Shown: positions 52,656-61,594 of the stretch, piece by piece
How the letters are laid out: each line of letters begins with the position of its first letter
Numbering within the stretch: position 1 is the stretch's first letter
Assembly (NCBI RefSeq): GCF_036894955.1
Contig: NZ_CP145905.1
Coordinates: 3,366,501-3,430,500, forward strand
DNA length: 64,000 bases
Direction: 5' to 3'
DNA from: Paenibacillus sp. KS-LC4
Lineage (GTDB): Bacteria; Bacillota; Bacilli; Paenibacillales; Paenibacillaceae
Notes under the pieces: model-generated
What the model was told of the DNA's origin: nothing
The model's input: only the letters and a program-made list of their open reading frames with translations
Databases searched by the model: none
Program-made: the position numbers and the translations under genes

Positions 52656-53989
52656 ATTAATCCTGCAACGACGAGACGCTGCAATGCCGTCAAAATACCG
52701 TATTTAGCATGGGCAAACGTAAGCCCACCCTGCATGTAAGCGATATAAGGCTCGCGAATAGGTGCATCGGCAGATAACTCAAGGCTTCCGCCTTGAATAA
52801 ACGTTCCTGCCGCCATTATGACAGGATGTTCATAACCGGGCATGTCCCATGGCTCTGGTGTTACATGGGAGTCAACTGCCGCTGCCTGCTGAATCCCCTG
52901 TACAAAAGCAATTAGATGCTCCGCGCTGCCAAATTTGACAGCTTGAATTAAATCCGTGCGCGGCGTATCCCAGTGAGGCTGCGTATCAAATCCAAGCTGC
53001 GTGAATAATGCAGAAGCGAGCACGCTGCCTTTAACTGCTTGTCCAACTAAGTGAGGGGCCAGAAACAGCCCTTGGTAAATTGAACGAAGCGTCCCCAGCA
53101 TGGCGCCTACCTCGCCACCTATGCCTGGAGCAGTCAAACGGTAAGCCGCTGCCTCGACTGCTGCAGCTGTACCGGCGATGTAACCGCCAGTCGAGGCAAG
53201 ACCGCCTCCAGGATTTTTGATTAACGAGCCTGCCATTATATCAACACCAACCTGGGTCGGCTCCAAAAGCTCGGTAAATTCACCATAGCAATTGTCCACA
53301 AATACCAGCACATCGGGCTTGATCTGCTTGACGCGGCTCGTTATTTCACCAATTTGCTGCACAGTAAAAGAAGCGCGCCAGCTGTAGCCGCGAGAGCGCT
53401 GAATGCCAATTACTTTAGTTTGCGCGGTAATGGCTGCTTCAATTCCCACCCAGTCAAGTTCGCCGTCCTCCAGCAAAGCCACCTCATTGTATTGGATGCC
53501 AAAATCCTGCAAGGAGCCCTTTCCATCGCCAGGCTTGCCGATAACTTTATGCAGCGTATCATAGGGCGTGCCCGTCACATACAAAAGCTCGTCTCCTGGT
53601 CTTAATACCCCAAATAAGGCGCAGCTGATCGTATGTGTTCCCGACACAAAATGAGGACGAACGAGCGCCGCCTCTGCACCAAAAATATCGGCATACACTA
53701 AGTCAAGCACTTCACGCCCACGATCATTATAGCCATAGCCAGTAGAACCGCTAAAATGATAATCGCTTACTCGATGCTTTTGAAAAGCCTCAATGACCTT
53801 CCATTGATTTCGTTCTGCAATGCGGTCAACCGCCCTCATTCGATCGCCTGCCAGCTCCTCCGCTTCCTCAGCAAGCTCCTCAAGCCGTTGCCATACCAAA
53901 GCTTCTTCATTCCCGTTCAGTCCATTTTCAACGCCGCTATTTCCATTCATTGCTGCTGTAGTCTCTCCCTTTTGTCGATCGGCTCCCAA
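52631..53989 (-). CDS. PLP-dependent methionine gamma-lyase family protein (YnbB-like)
   Basis: This protein of about 452 residues has fold-type I PLP enzyme features: GSTGYGYNDRGREVLDLVYA, FVSGTHTISCALFGVL, VFVDNCYGEF and the Schiff-base lysine in GSLIKNPGGGLASTGGYIAG. It belongs to the family once called aluminium resistance protein; C-S lyase activity is presumed. The start is uncertain: TTG at 53989 has AAGGA close by, and ATG at 53950 would give a more usual length. Its place between hflX and glnR is the Bacillus order. Confidence 0.9.
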   Translation of the reverse strand: MGADRQKGETTAAMNGNSGVENGLNGNEEALVWQRLEELAEEAEELAGDRMRAVDRIAERNQWKVIEAFQKHRVSDYHFSGSTGYGYNDRGREVLDLVYADIFGAEAALVRPHFVSGTHTISCALFGVLRPGDELLYVTGTPYDTLHKVIGKPGDGKGSLQDFGIQYNEVALLEDGELDWVGIEAAITAQTKVIGIQRSRGYSWRASFTVQQIGEITSRVKQIKPDVLVFVDNCYGEFTELLEPTQVGVDIMAGSLIKNPGGGLASTGGYIAGTAAAVEAAAYRLTAPGIGGEVGAMLGTLRSIYQGLFLAPHLVGQAVKGSVLASALFTQLGFDTQPHWDTPRTDLIQAVKFGSAEHLIAFVQGIQQAAAVDSHVTPEPWDMPGYEHPVIMAAGTFIQGGSLELSADAPIREPYIAYMQGGLTFAHAKYGILTALQRLVVAGLIVIKPHTT

Positions 53990-53995
53990 GCATCC

Positions 53996-55288
53996 TTAGA
54001 CGATATAAGGATGCAAACGGTGCCCATTCACTTCATAATCCTGCTTACTCAACTGAATCGTCAAACGAAGCAATTCTCCCTCTTCGCCATCCACTTCCTG
54101 CTCAATGACTTCTCCCGTACGATACGCAAGCGCAATTAAATCGCCTCTGGCGGCTGGCAGCGCAAACACAACGGTATCCCCCATTAGCTTTTCCTGAATC
54201 GTATCGCAAAGCTGCTTCAAGTCAGCTTCCTTGTATGCGTTAATGATCAGAGAATCTCCACCCGAACGAAGCGTGTAAGCTTCCTCAGGCGAGCAAAGAT
54301 CAATTTTATTATAAACCGTCAGCGTAGGCTTGCCTGCCGCTCCGAGTTCGTTCAGTATGCGATCTACAACGGCCATTTGCTCATCACGCATCGGCGAGCT
54401 GCTGTCTACAACATGCAGCACTAAGTCCGCCTCGTTCACTTCCTCAAGTGTCGCGCGGAAAGCAGCAACGAGATCATGCGGGAGATTTTGAATAAAGCCA
54501 ACCGTATCGGTCAAAATCACTTCTCGTCCGTTAGGCAGCTCAAGCGTGCGTGAGGTGGGGTCTAGTGTGGCGAACAGCTGATTCTCCACATATACGTCAG
54601 CGGCCGTCAGCTGACGGAGCAGCGTCGACTTACCTGCATTCGTATAGCCGACCAGCGCCACTTGAATGATGCCGGATTTCTTTCTGCGCTCCCGGTACAA
54701 ATGCCGATGGCGAACCACTTCGTCCAATTGAGCTTTAAGATCAGAGATGCGCCCTCGAATGTGGCGCCGATCTGTCTCCAGCTTGGACTCGCCGGGACCG
54801 CGCGTACCAATGCCGCCTCCGAGACGAGACAGGTTTTTGCCATGTCCCGACAAACGAGGCAGCAAGTAACTGAGCTGAGCCAGCTCAACTTGTATGTTGC
54901 CCTCGCGCGTGCCTGCACGCTGGGCGAAAATATCCAAAATAAGCTGCGTACGGTCTACAATTTTCACATCCAGCATTTCTTCGAGATTACGCACCTGCGC
55001 CCCGGAAAGCTCTTGATCAAAAATAGCGGTTGTCGCACCCATTTCGTCGGCAACGAGACGAAGCTCCTCCGCTTTGCCTTTGCCGATAAACCATTTTGTA
55101 TCAGGCTTTTCACGGTTTTGCGTCAAGGTTGTGAGCACTTCAACGCCTGCCGTTTCGGCAAGCTTAACCAGTTCCTCTAGCGAATGCTCCGGATCGCTGG
55201 AGCCGCGCTTTATTTGTTGTGTGACCAAGGTGACCAGTATAGCGCGATCCTGAATGTCTGTCTGTGTATCGTGCGTCTTTTCTCGCAT
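53996..55288 (-). CDS. hflX: HflX ribosome-associated GTPase
   Basis: The 430-residue GTPase has an N-terminal HflX domain (GKGKAEELRLVADEMG, GTRGPGESKLETDRR) and G motifs VGYTNAGKSTLL (G1), DPTSRTLELP (G2), LTDTVGFIQNLPHDLV (G3) and TVYNKIDLC (G4). It splits or rescues stalled ribosomes, notably under heat or antibiotic stress. It is followed 6 bp later by the ynbB-like gene and preceded by spoVK. Confidence 0.95.
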   Translation of the reverse strand: MREKTHDTQTDIQDRAILVTLVTQQIKRGSSDPEHSLEELVKLAETAGVEVLTTLTQNREKPDTKWFIGKGKAEELRLVADEMGATTAIFDQELSGAQVRNLEEMLDVKIVDRTQLILDIFAQRAGTREGNIQVELAQLSYLLPRLSGHGKNLSRLGGGIGTRGPGESKLETDRRHIRGRISDLKAQLDEVVRHRHLYRERRKKSGIIQVALVGYTNAGKSTLLRQLTAADVYVENQLFATLDPTSRTLELPNGREVILTDTVGFIQNLPHDLVAAFRATLEEVNEADLVLHVVDSSSPMRDEQMAVVDRILNELGAAGKPTLTVYNKIDLCSPEEAYTLRSGGDSLIINAYKEADLKQLCDTIQEKLMGDTVVFALPAARGDLIALAYRTGEVIEQEVDGEEGELLRLTIQLSKQDYEVNGHRLHPYIV

Positions 55289-55323
55289 ATGTTTACCCTC
55301 TCAATCGTTCTTTGCGTCTTCCA

Positions 55324-56316
55324 TCAAGCTTTCGGCTCCCATTTGAAGTCCTCTGGCCTGATGGTCATCAGCTCCTGCTTTGGCGGTACACCGCTTGCAT
55401 AATGATTCAGCAGCCGCACCGCCTGATGACGAATCGCCTTTTCCAATAGATTTCTAACGTATCTTGCATTGCTGAAGGAAAAAATGTCATTTTGCTTCTC
55501 CGCCATTAAATGCTGCCTTAACTTAAATATGGACTGCTGCGCCAAATGATAATCACGGTCCTTGGACATTAGCTCGGAAATTTGAATTAATTGATCCACC
55601 GAATAGTCAGGAAAATCAATCTGAATCGGGAAACGCGAAGGCAAACCGGGATTCGTCAATAAAAAATGATCAATCTCGGCCGGATAACCGGCTAGAATGA
55701 GCACAAAATCATTACGCCGATCCTCCATGCACTTCACTAGCGTATCAATCGCTTCCTTGCCGAAATCCTTTTCTCCGCCTCTGGCAAGGCTGTAAGCCTC
55801 ATCGACAAACAATACGCCGCCCATAGCCTTGCGAACTAAATCACGCGTTTTCTGCGCCGTGTGACCAATATATTCACCTACAAGATCTGCACGCTCTACC
55901 TCAATCAGATGACCTTTCGACAAAACCCCCATTTTCTGGAACAGCTTAGCGACGATTCGTGCAATCGTCGTTTTCCCAGTGCCGGGATTGCCTTTGAAAA
56001 TCATATGATACACATGCGAGCCGCCAAAAAGACCTGCTTCCGTCCTCATGCGGCTTATATAGAGAAGGGCATAAATTTCATAAATCAGCGTCTTTACATT
56101 TTCCATCCCGACCATTGGCTCAAGATCTTTCTGTATTTCAGCAAATTGGTCGCTCGCAGGCAAAGGCTTCACCGCAGGCAGGGGCTCGCTTTCAGTCAGG
56201 GGTGGAGAGGCTGCAACAGCATACGTCTCATGGCTTCTGAGAATAACGTTAATTTGCCTTGAAGGCCTGGCTCCGCTACTAGTGCTCGATTTGACATGTC
56301 CGCTCATCTGACGCAT
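55324..56316 (-). CDS. spoVK: SpoVK-like AAA ATPase (stage V sporulation)
   Basis: This protein of about 330 residues starts at 56316 or 56307; AAGGATAGG lies upstream. After a variable, Ser/Pro-rich N-terminus of about 65 residues it has a CbbX-type AAA domain: Walker A GNPGTGKTTIAR, Walker B GGVLFVDEAYSL, sensor region DFVLILAGYP and the arginine finger area NPGLPSRFP. SpoVK is needed for spore maturation in Bacillus. Neighbours hflX, ynbB, glnR and glnA keep the Bacillus order. Confidence 0.92.
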   Translation of the reverse strand: MRQMSGHVKSSTSSGARPSRQINVILRSHETYAVAASPPLTESEPLPAVKPLPASDQFAEIQKDLEPMVGMENVKTLIYEIYALLYISRMRTEAGLFGGSHVYHMIFKGNPGTGKTTIARIVAKLFQKMGVLSKGHLIEVERADLVGEYIGHTAQKTRDLVRKAMGGVLFVDEAYSLARGGEKDFGKEAIDTLVKCMEDRRNDFVLILAGYPAEIDHFLLTNPGLPSRFPIQIDFPDYSVDQLIQISELMSKDRDYHLAQQSIFKLRQHLMAEKQNDIFSFSNARYVRNLLEKAIRHQAVRLLNHYASGVPPKQELMTIRPEDFKWEPKA

Positions 56317-56362
56317 CACCTATCCTTCACACTTGTCATTAGGAATGAGCGCAAATGCACAG

Positions 56363-56472
56363 GCGCTGCATTCAAGGTGAAACGGCTGTCGCCGTCATTT
56401 GACGGCGCGGCGCGTTTCAGTCCGAGAAATATAGAGAAAGGATTGGAAAATCACAGCCTTTCCTATATTCAA
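56363..56472 (+). repeat. Dispersed two-hairpin repeat, copy 4
   Basis: It starts GCGCTGCATTCAAGGTGAAACGG. The first hairpin has TGAAACG (56378-56384) with CGTTTCA (56413-56419), a GCTG/CGGC pairing and a perfect tip GCCGTC-ATTT-GACGGC (56391-56406). The second pairs AAATATAG with CTATATTC near 56470. It lies in the 270-bp gap between spoVK and the YdcF-like gene. Confidence 0.9.
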
Positions 56473-56586
56473 GCAGAAACCGCTCCCTTGCAGCAGCCTC
56501 GCTGCTTGGGCATCGTTCCGCTTTACAAGTGTATTCAGGCATAAACGGTCCTATTAACAGATTTTTTAACTATAGCTGTCATAGGG

Positions 56587-57240
56587 TCAGCCTAGCCAGA
56601 GCATGAGGGCATCAAGCTTCCATTTCGTGTATGCCAAAACCTCACGCCCCTCAGCATTCCACGGCTTCAACACCTGTGAAGGCGTGCCAGCAGCCTCAAC
56701 CGATGTGTAGTTCAAAAATCGCGCAATTTCAAATGCTCTAGGCGCATGAAATTGATGGGTAATTATTAAAGCGCTCGCAAAACCTTCGCGCTCCATAATG
56801 ATTTTGCTAAACAGCAAATTCTCATAAGTGCTTGTCGATTGATCCTCCAGCAGCAGCTTGTCCACTGGAATGCCTTTATCAACCAAATACGTCTTCATTC
56901 CCGCCGCTTCTGTGACGACCGCGCCTCCTGCATCAAGACCCCCGCTCATAATAAGCTTGTCCACCTTGCCTTGCTCATATAGCTTATAAGCAAAGTTCAG
57001 ACGTTCTTTAAGCGCTGGACTCGGCACATTGTCCCAAAGCGCAGCGCCGAGTACAATACCGACCTCTGCTTTCTTGGTCTCTTTAGCAGCATCATAACTG
57101 TTAATGACCCATAACACATAACCACACCAGAAAACTCCAGCAACCGTGCACCATGCCAGCATACGAAACAAGAGCAGCCCCGGACGCTTATTCGTCCGCC
57201 GCTTGCGCCGGCTGCTCCCTGTCCTTAGCATTTGCTTCAT
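56587..57240 (-). CDS. YdcF/SanA-like DUF218 membrane protein
   Basis: The 217-residue protein has a basic N-terminus (RRKRRTNKR), one membrane segment (LLFRMLAWCTVAGVFWCGYVLWV) and a DUF218 domain outside or at the membrane: GIVLGAALWDNVPSPALKERL, KLIMSGGLDAGG, DQSTSTYENLLFSK, ALIITHQFHAPRAFEIA. Relatives (SanA, ElyC) affect envelope integrity; the enzymatic role is unknown. The ATG overlaps the stop of the DUF402 gene by 4 nt. Confidence 0.87.
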   Translation of the reverse strand: MKQMLRTGSSRRKRRTNKRPGLLLFRMLAWCTVAGVFWCGYVLWVINSYDAAKETKKAEVGIVLGAALWDNVPSPALKERLNFAYKLYEQGKVDKLIMSGGLDAGGAVVTEAAGMKTYLVDKGIPVDKLLLEDQSTSTYENLLFSKIIMEREGFASALIITHQFHAPRAFEIARFLNYTSVEAAGTPSQVLKPWNAEGREVLAYTKWKLDALMLWLG

Positions 57241-57794
57241 GACTCGCTTAACTCCCCTGTTTTCTCCGCCAAGCTTTTGCGATGCTTCAAGCTTAGCGTA
57301 AAATAACGGAAACGCCCATTGCGAATATTGGAAAGCAGTCTGCCGGCTGTCTTGCGCGCCATAGCAGCCTCCTTACCAGTAACATCGCCCTGACGCAGCG
57401 CATCCTCAAGCTCATCCTCATCGAGCAGATATACTTCTCCGCTTGGCAGCACGACCACATCAAGAAACAGATCATCGAACCAGGGAACCTGTTGATCTGT
57501 TAATCCCTGAGTCTTGCAAATGTCAATGTACCACTGTACAACGCGACCCTTGTCATCAAACATCGTCGTCACAACGAAATGCTCGCCACGAGGAAAATGC
57601 TGCATCCACAAATAGCCGCGATCGGCCAGACACAGCCGATGTCCGTTATACTCTTTCCAAAGCGGCTCACGCAATTCGTGAATGCGGTAAAAGGTTACCA
57701 AGCCACGGAACTCATCATTGTCCAGCGTGATGCAAGAGTAGCTCTTGCGCAAAATGCGACGCCAGTTCGCACGGTCAGAAAATTTTCGTTTCAT
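57237..57794 (-). CDS. DUF402 protein (YgaC/Ntdp-like nucleoside di/triphosphatase)
   Basis: The start at 57794 has GAAAGG upstream and gives the family-like MKRKFSDRANWRRI; an ATG at 57833 is less likely. The protein of about 185 residues carries the DUF402 core: QHFPRGEHFVVTTMFDD, WYIDICKTQG, DLFLDVVVLPSGEVYLLDEDELEDAL. Members such as staphylococcal Ntdp hydrolyse nucleoside di- and triphosphates using metal bound by these acidic residues. The activity here is inferred from family. Confidence 0.85.
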   Translation of the reverse strand: MKRKFSDRANWRRILRKSYSCITLDNDEFRGLVTFYRIHELREPLWKEYNGHRLCLADRGYLWMQHFPRGEHFVVTTMFDDKGRVVQWYIDICKTQGLTDQQVPWFDDLFLDVVVLPSGEVYLLDEDELEDALRQGDVTGKEAAMARKTAGRLLSNIRNGRFRYFTLSLKHRKSLAEKTGELSES

Positions 57795-57943
57795 ACGGAA
57801 CGTACCTTTCCGTTGAGATAAGCCTTGAAGCAACGGCTTTCGATGGTAAAGGATAGCTTTGTAAAAAGCTTACCATAACCAGCCGCGCATCTCCACCCGA
57901 CTTGAAAAATAAACCAAGCTCTGCTTTTCCCAAATTGCAAAAT

Positions 57944-57967
57944 CGCCGCCCCGGTGACGGGACGGCG
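57944..57967 (-). terminator. Terminator of the cyclophilin gene
   Basis: CGCCGCCCCG-GTGA-CGGGACGGCG pairs with one mismatch and is followed on the minus strand by ATTTTG. An AGCTCTGC/GCAGAGCT pair outside it may extend the structure. Confidence 0.7.
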
Positions 57968-57976
57968 AGAGCAGAG

Positions 57977-58630
57977 CTATTTTTCCTCGATGATTACATT
58001 TTGAATAATAATATCTTCAAGCGGCTCATTATTGTCAACAGGCGTCTTGGCTATATCAGTCACCGTATCCATGCCGCTCACAACTTTGCCGAAAATAGAA
58101 TAGTTGGGATTCTGATTCAAATTCTCAGAGCCGGAGCCTGTGCAAATGAAAAATTGGCTGCCGCCTGTATTCGGCTTGCCAGCATTGGCCATTGCAACAA
58201 TACCAGGCTCATATTTAATTTCTGTGTCCAGCTCGTCGGGAATCGAATAGCCCGGTGTCCCAACGCCATTGCCTTGCGGATCACCGCCCTGAATCATAAA
58301 TGATTCAATAATGCGATGAAACGTCAAACCGTCATAGAATCCATGACGCGCTAGAAAAACAAAGTTATTTACCGTTATAGGCGCTTCATTAGCGTAAAGC
58401 TTCACAGTAAAATTCCCTTTATTCGTTGTAAATACGGCGGTATACGATTTATTGAGATCCAGCTCCATCTCCGGCATGCGCTCCCAGCGCATCACCTTCT
58501 CGGCATTGCCTGCTTCCCCCGCTGTTCCTTGACTGGTCAAGCTCCCTTTCGCTCCACAGCCGGCAAGCAAAGTCATGATGAGGAGTGCCATTAGAAAAGC
58601 GCTGCATACCGTCCCCTGTTTCCTGCTCAT
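57977..58630 (-). CDS. Lipoprotein cyclophilin-type peptidyl-prolyl isomerase
   Basis: The 217-residue protein has a lipoprotein signal (hydrophobic core, lipobox LLAGCGAKG at about 21-26), so it acts on the outer membrane face. The cyclophilin domain has FVFLARHGFYDGLTFHRII, FMIQGGDPQGNGVG, NTGGSQFFICT and SIFGKVVSGMD. It catalyses cis-trans isomerisation of prolyl bonds, probably helping folding of exported proteins. It follows the PBP gene by 33 bp on the same strand. Confidence 0.92.
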   Translation of the reverse strand: MSRKQGTVCSAFLMALLIMTLLAGCGAKGSLTSQGTAGEAGNAEKVMRWERMPEMELDLNKSYTAVFTTNKGNFTVKLYANEAPITVNNFVFLARHGFYDGLTFHRIIESFMIQGGDPQGNGVGTPGYSIPDELDTEIKYEPGIVAMANAGKPNTGGSQFFICTGSGSENLNQNPNYSIFGKVVSGMDTVTDIAKTPVDNNEPLEDIIIQNVIIEEK

Positions 58631-58663
58631 TCCTGTAACCAGCTCCTTACGTATTGCCGCTTG

Positions 58664-61192
58664 CTACCCGGCTTCGTTAGTCGTTCCATCCCCTTGGGCG
58701 GGATCCGGCGTCGCGTTCGCCGGATGGTCCTCGCCACCTGCATTGCCGCCATTTTGCAACCCTTCCTCTACCGGAGGGCTAGCAAGGTTATCCGTTGGCT
58801 CGGGACTTACTGTCCCTGGGTCAATGGTTTCAACCGGCGGCGTCTGTGTGCCAGGCGTCGGGGTTGGCGTCATGCCGCTGTCAGGACTGAAGGAAGGCAA
58901 TTCAATACCACCTTCATCTGGATCTATGGAATCCATCGGAACGTCTGGAACATCAATAACCGTTTCTGGAATTTGTACGGTTATCGTCTCGGATTGCTTG
59001 CTGGTCAGATTATTCTCGGCATCTATCGCAACAACATAATAGTCATACGTCATGCCTGGTGCAACCGACATATCATCAACCGATGTTCCAGCAGAATCAA
59101 CAAACAAGCTGAAATCCGCCTGATCCATCGCTTTGCGATAAACCTTATACGAAATGCTGCTGCTTGCTGCACCTTGCCAGGACAGAGCAACTTTCATTTG
59201 CTCTGGAACAAACACCGCATTAAAGTTCGTTACGGCACCTACATCTTTAACCGGCTCTTTCACGCCCTCTGGCTTCTTAAAGCTGGACTTCGGTATGTCT
59301 GCCATCGCCTGCTTCATTACCTTGGAGAACATGGCAGCCGACTGGGCACTGCTCTTCTTGAGCACGTGCTGCTCATCCGTTCGATCGTACCCCATCCATA
59401 CAGCGGCAGTCCACTCCGGCGTGTAGCCTACAAACCAAGCGTCACGGTTTGCGCTGGAGTTAAAGCCTGGAATACCATGCTGAGTCGTACCCGTCTTGCC
59501 GGCGACGGGGCGATCTATGGCCGCACCTGTTCCTGTACCTCCAGATTGGACAACCGTCTGCAGCATTTCCGTCATATACCAAGCGCTATCCGGATTCATA
59601 ACTTGCTCAGCTGACGGCGCTTTGTACGTATAGACAGCCGTATTGCTGCTCGTCGTAATTTCTCTAATCGTATGGGAATCAACGGTTTGGCCGTTATTGG
59701 CAAAAGCACTGTAAGCTGTCGCCATTTGCAGCGGTGTAACACCTTCCGTCAATCCGCCAAGCGCAATCGCAAGATTGCGATCCTGGTCGCTCAGTTTAAA
59801 ACCAAGCTTTGTCGCAAATTTCACGCCATTGCTAACGCCAATTTCATTCAGCGTCCATACGGCAGGCAAGTTGCGGGAATGCTTAACCGCATCCTGCATC
59901 GTAATCGGCGTTGCGCCTCTTGAATCTTTAGGGCAATAATTGCCGAAGCAGGTTTTATCATTTTTCAGAACGGTCCATGGAAAATATTGACCGGTTTCCA
60001 GTGCAGGACCGTAAGATGTAATCGGCTTGAACGCTGATCCCGGCTGCCGCGGTAATTCCACGCGGTTCAAGCCTTTGCGTTCATAATCACGGCCGCCAGC
60101 AATAGCCTGGATAGCCCCATCCCGATGGTCGATAATGACCATTGCTCCCTGAACCTTCTTGTCGTCAACGCTTTCCTCAAAATTGGAATCGTCGGCAAAT
60201 TCTTTTTCAACAACTGTTTGCGCTGTTGGATTGAGCGTCGTATAGATCCGATAACCGCCGATGCGCAGATCCGTTTCGGTCATATCCGGCATCACTCTCA
60301 ATGCTTCTTCTACTGCATAGTCAACAAACGCTTTGTAAGGCTCATCCTTGCTTTGTTCTACTGAAGGAGGCGTCACATAATCAACTGCCTTCGCCTCATC
60401 CATTTCGTCCTTCGTAATGTAGCCCTGATCATACATCAACTGAAGCACAACTCCGCGGCGCACCTTGGAGCCTTCTGGATCATTAACCGGATTGTAGCGG
60501 CTTGGCGCTTTTGGCATTCCGGCAAGTGTAGCCATTTGCCATAGCTTCAAGTCCTTCAGCTCGCTGTTGAAATAATATTTTGCAGCTCCTTTGACACCGT
60601 AAACCCCTTTGCCAAAGTAAATCCGATTTAAATAAAGCGTCAATATTTCTTCCTTCGTCTTGTTGTTTTCCAAGGCAACGGCAATAGATGCTTCCGTCGC
60701 TTTCCGGAACAACGTTTTATCCGAGGATAAAAACATATTTTTAGCTAGCTGCTGGGTAATTGTACTTCCGCCCTCAACCGCACTGCGAGCGATAACGTCC
60801 TTGACGAGCGCTCGTCCAATGGCGAAAAAGTCGATGCCGGAATGCTCGTAAAAACGCTGATCCTCCGTCGCCACAAGGGCATTCATCATTTCCTTTGGAA
60901 TTTCATCGTATTCGGCAATTTCACGATTTTCTCCTGCTGTTGACAATCGTGAAATTTCATCTCCGTTCGCATCATAGACGATGGATGCTTCGCCCATAAC
61001 CATCATATCGGCTCTTTCCTTAAGCATTCGCTCCCCGTTCAAAATAATGAGCGAATACCCGATGATACCGCACACGATAGCAATAACTACAGTGAAAAAT
61101 AACAGGAAAAACCACGTTTTCCCCGACATTCTTCTTTTTTTCTTAGGCTTTGTTTTCTTCTCAGGTTGTGTTCTTTGCCTGCGATCAGCCAT
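58664..61192 (-). CDS. Class A penicillin-binding protein (PBP1a family)
   Basis: The 842-residue protein has a basic cytoplasmic N-terminus, one membrane segment (FFLLFFTVVIAIVCGIIGYSLI), a GT51 glycosyltransferase domain (ATEDQRFYEHSGIDF, GGSTITQQLAKNMFLS, YLNRIYFGKGVYG), and a transpeptidase with the catalytic serine in GSAFKPI (SxxK), SRN and AGKTGTTQ. A fibronectin type III-like domain (about 660-745) and an acidic Pro/Thr/Gly-rich tail of about 95 residues complete it. It polymerises and crosslinks peptidoglycan outside the membrane. Confidence 0.95.
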   Translation of the reverse strand: MADRRQRTQPEKKTKPKKKRRMSGKTWFFLLFFTVVIAIVCGIIGYSLIILNGERMLKERADMMVMGEASIVYDANGDEISRLSTAGENREIAEYDEIPKEMMNALVATEDQRFYEHSGIDFFAIGRALVKDVIARSAVEGGSTITQQLAKNMFLSSDKTLFRKATEASIAVALENNKTKEEILTLYLNRIYFGKGVYGVKGAAKYYFNSELKDLKLWQMATLAGMPKAPSRYNPVNDPEGSKVRRGVVLQLMYDQGYITKDEMDEAKAVDYVTPPSVEQSKDEPYKAFVDYAVEEALRVMPDMTETDLRIGGYRIYTTLNPTAQTVVEKEFADDSNFEESVDDKKVQGAMVIIDHRDGAIQAIAGGRDYERKGLNRVELPRQPGSAFKPITSYGPALETGQYFPWTVLKNDKTCFGNYCPKDSRGATPITMQDAVKHSRNLPAVWTLNEIGVSNGVKFATKLGFKLSDQDRNLAIALGGLTEGVTPLQMATAYSAFANNGQTVDSHTIREITTSSNTAVYTYKAPSAEQVMNPDSAWYMTEMLQTVVQSGGTGTGAAIDRPVAGKTGTTQHGIPGFNSSANRDAWFVGYTPEWTAAVWMGYDRTDEQHVLKKSSAQSAAMFSKVMKQAMADIPKSSFKKPEGVKEPVKDVGAVTNFNAVFVPEQMKVALSWQGAASSSISYKVYRKAMDQADFSLFVDSAGTSVDDMSVAPGMTYDYYVVAIDAENNLTSKQSETITVQIPETVIDVPDVPMDSIDPDEGGIELPSFSPDSGMTPTPTPGTQTPPVETIDPGTVSPEPTDNLASPPVEEGLQNGGNAGGEDHPANATPDPAQGDGTTNEAG

Positions 61193-61257
61193 TGCGACTC
61201 CCCTCCTGCGCTTCTTCCTAGAAGCTGTCTGTCTTCTTATTTATACCCCCGGAATGA

Positions 61258-61292
61258 AAAGGACAACCCCTGTTAAAGCGGGCTGCCCTTTC
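61258..61292 (-). terminator. Terminator of the mutL-miaA-hfq operon
   Basis: AAAGGGCAGCCC pairs with GGGTTGTCCTTT (G-U and one mismatch) and is followed on the minus strand by TTCATT. It lies between the hfq stop and the PBP start. Confidence 0.7.
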
Positions 61293-61351
61293 CTTCCGCT
61301 ATCTAGTTAAACGCAGATCGCTATTAGAAAGTTTCACTAATGGCGTGCGCC

Positions 61352-61594
61352 TTACGAGTCAGAGCTGCTGTTGTCCTGCATGAGAGATACATTTCGCTGC
61401 GGAGTAAACGTCGAAATGGCATGCTTGTACACCATTTGTTGACGGCCTTCGCTGTCAATAATAATGGTGAAGTTGTCAAATGCTTTAATAACGCCCCGGA
61501 TTTGGAACCCGTTCATCAGGAAGACTGTAACAGGAATGTTATCTTTACGCAATTGGTTCAAGAACGTATCTTGAATGTTGATGGATTTGTTCAT
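61352..61594 (-). CDS. hfq: RNA chaperone Hfq
   Basis: The 80-residue Sm-fold protein has Sm1 ([28 protein letters not shown]) and Sm2 ([13 protein letters not shown] with the YKHAIS motif). As a hexamer it binds U- and A-rich RNA and helps sRNA-mRNA pairing. The ATG overlaps the stop of miaA by 4 nt, a very widespread gene order. The short C-terminus is normal for Gram-positive Hfq. Confidence 0.97.
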   Translation of the reverse strand: MNKSINIQDTFLNQLRKDNIPVTVFLMNGFQIRGVIKAFDNFTIIIDSEGRQQMVYKHAISTFTPQRNVSLMQDNSSSDS

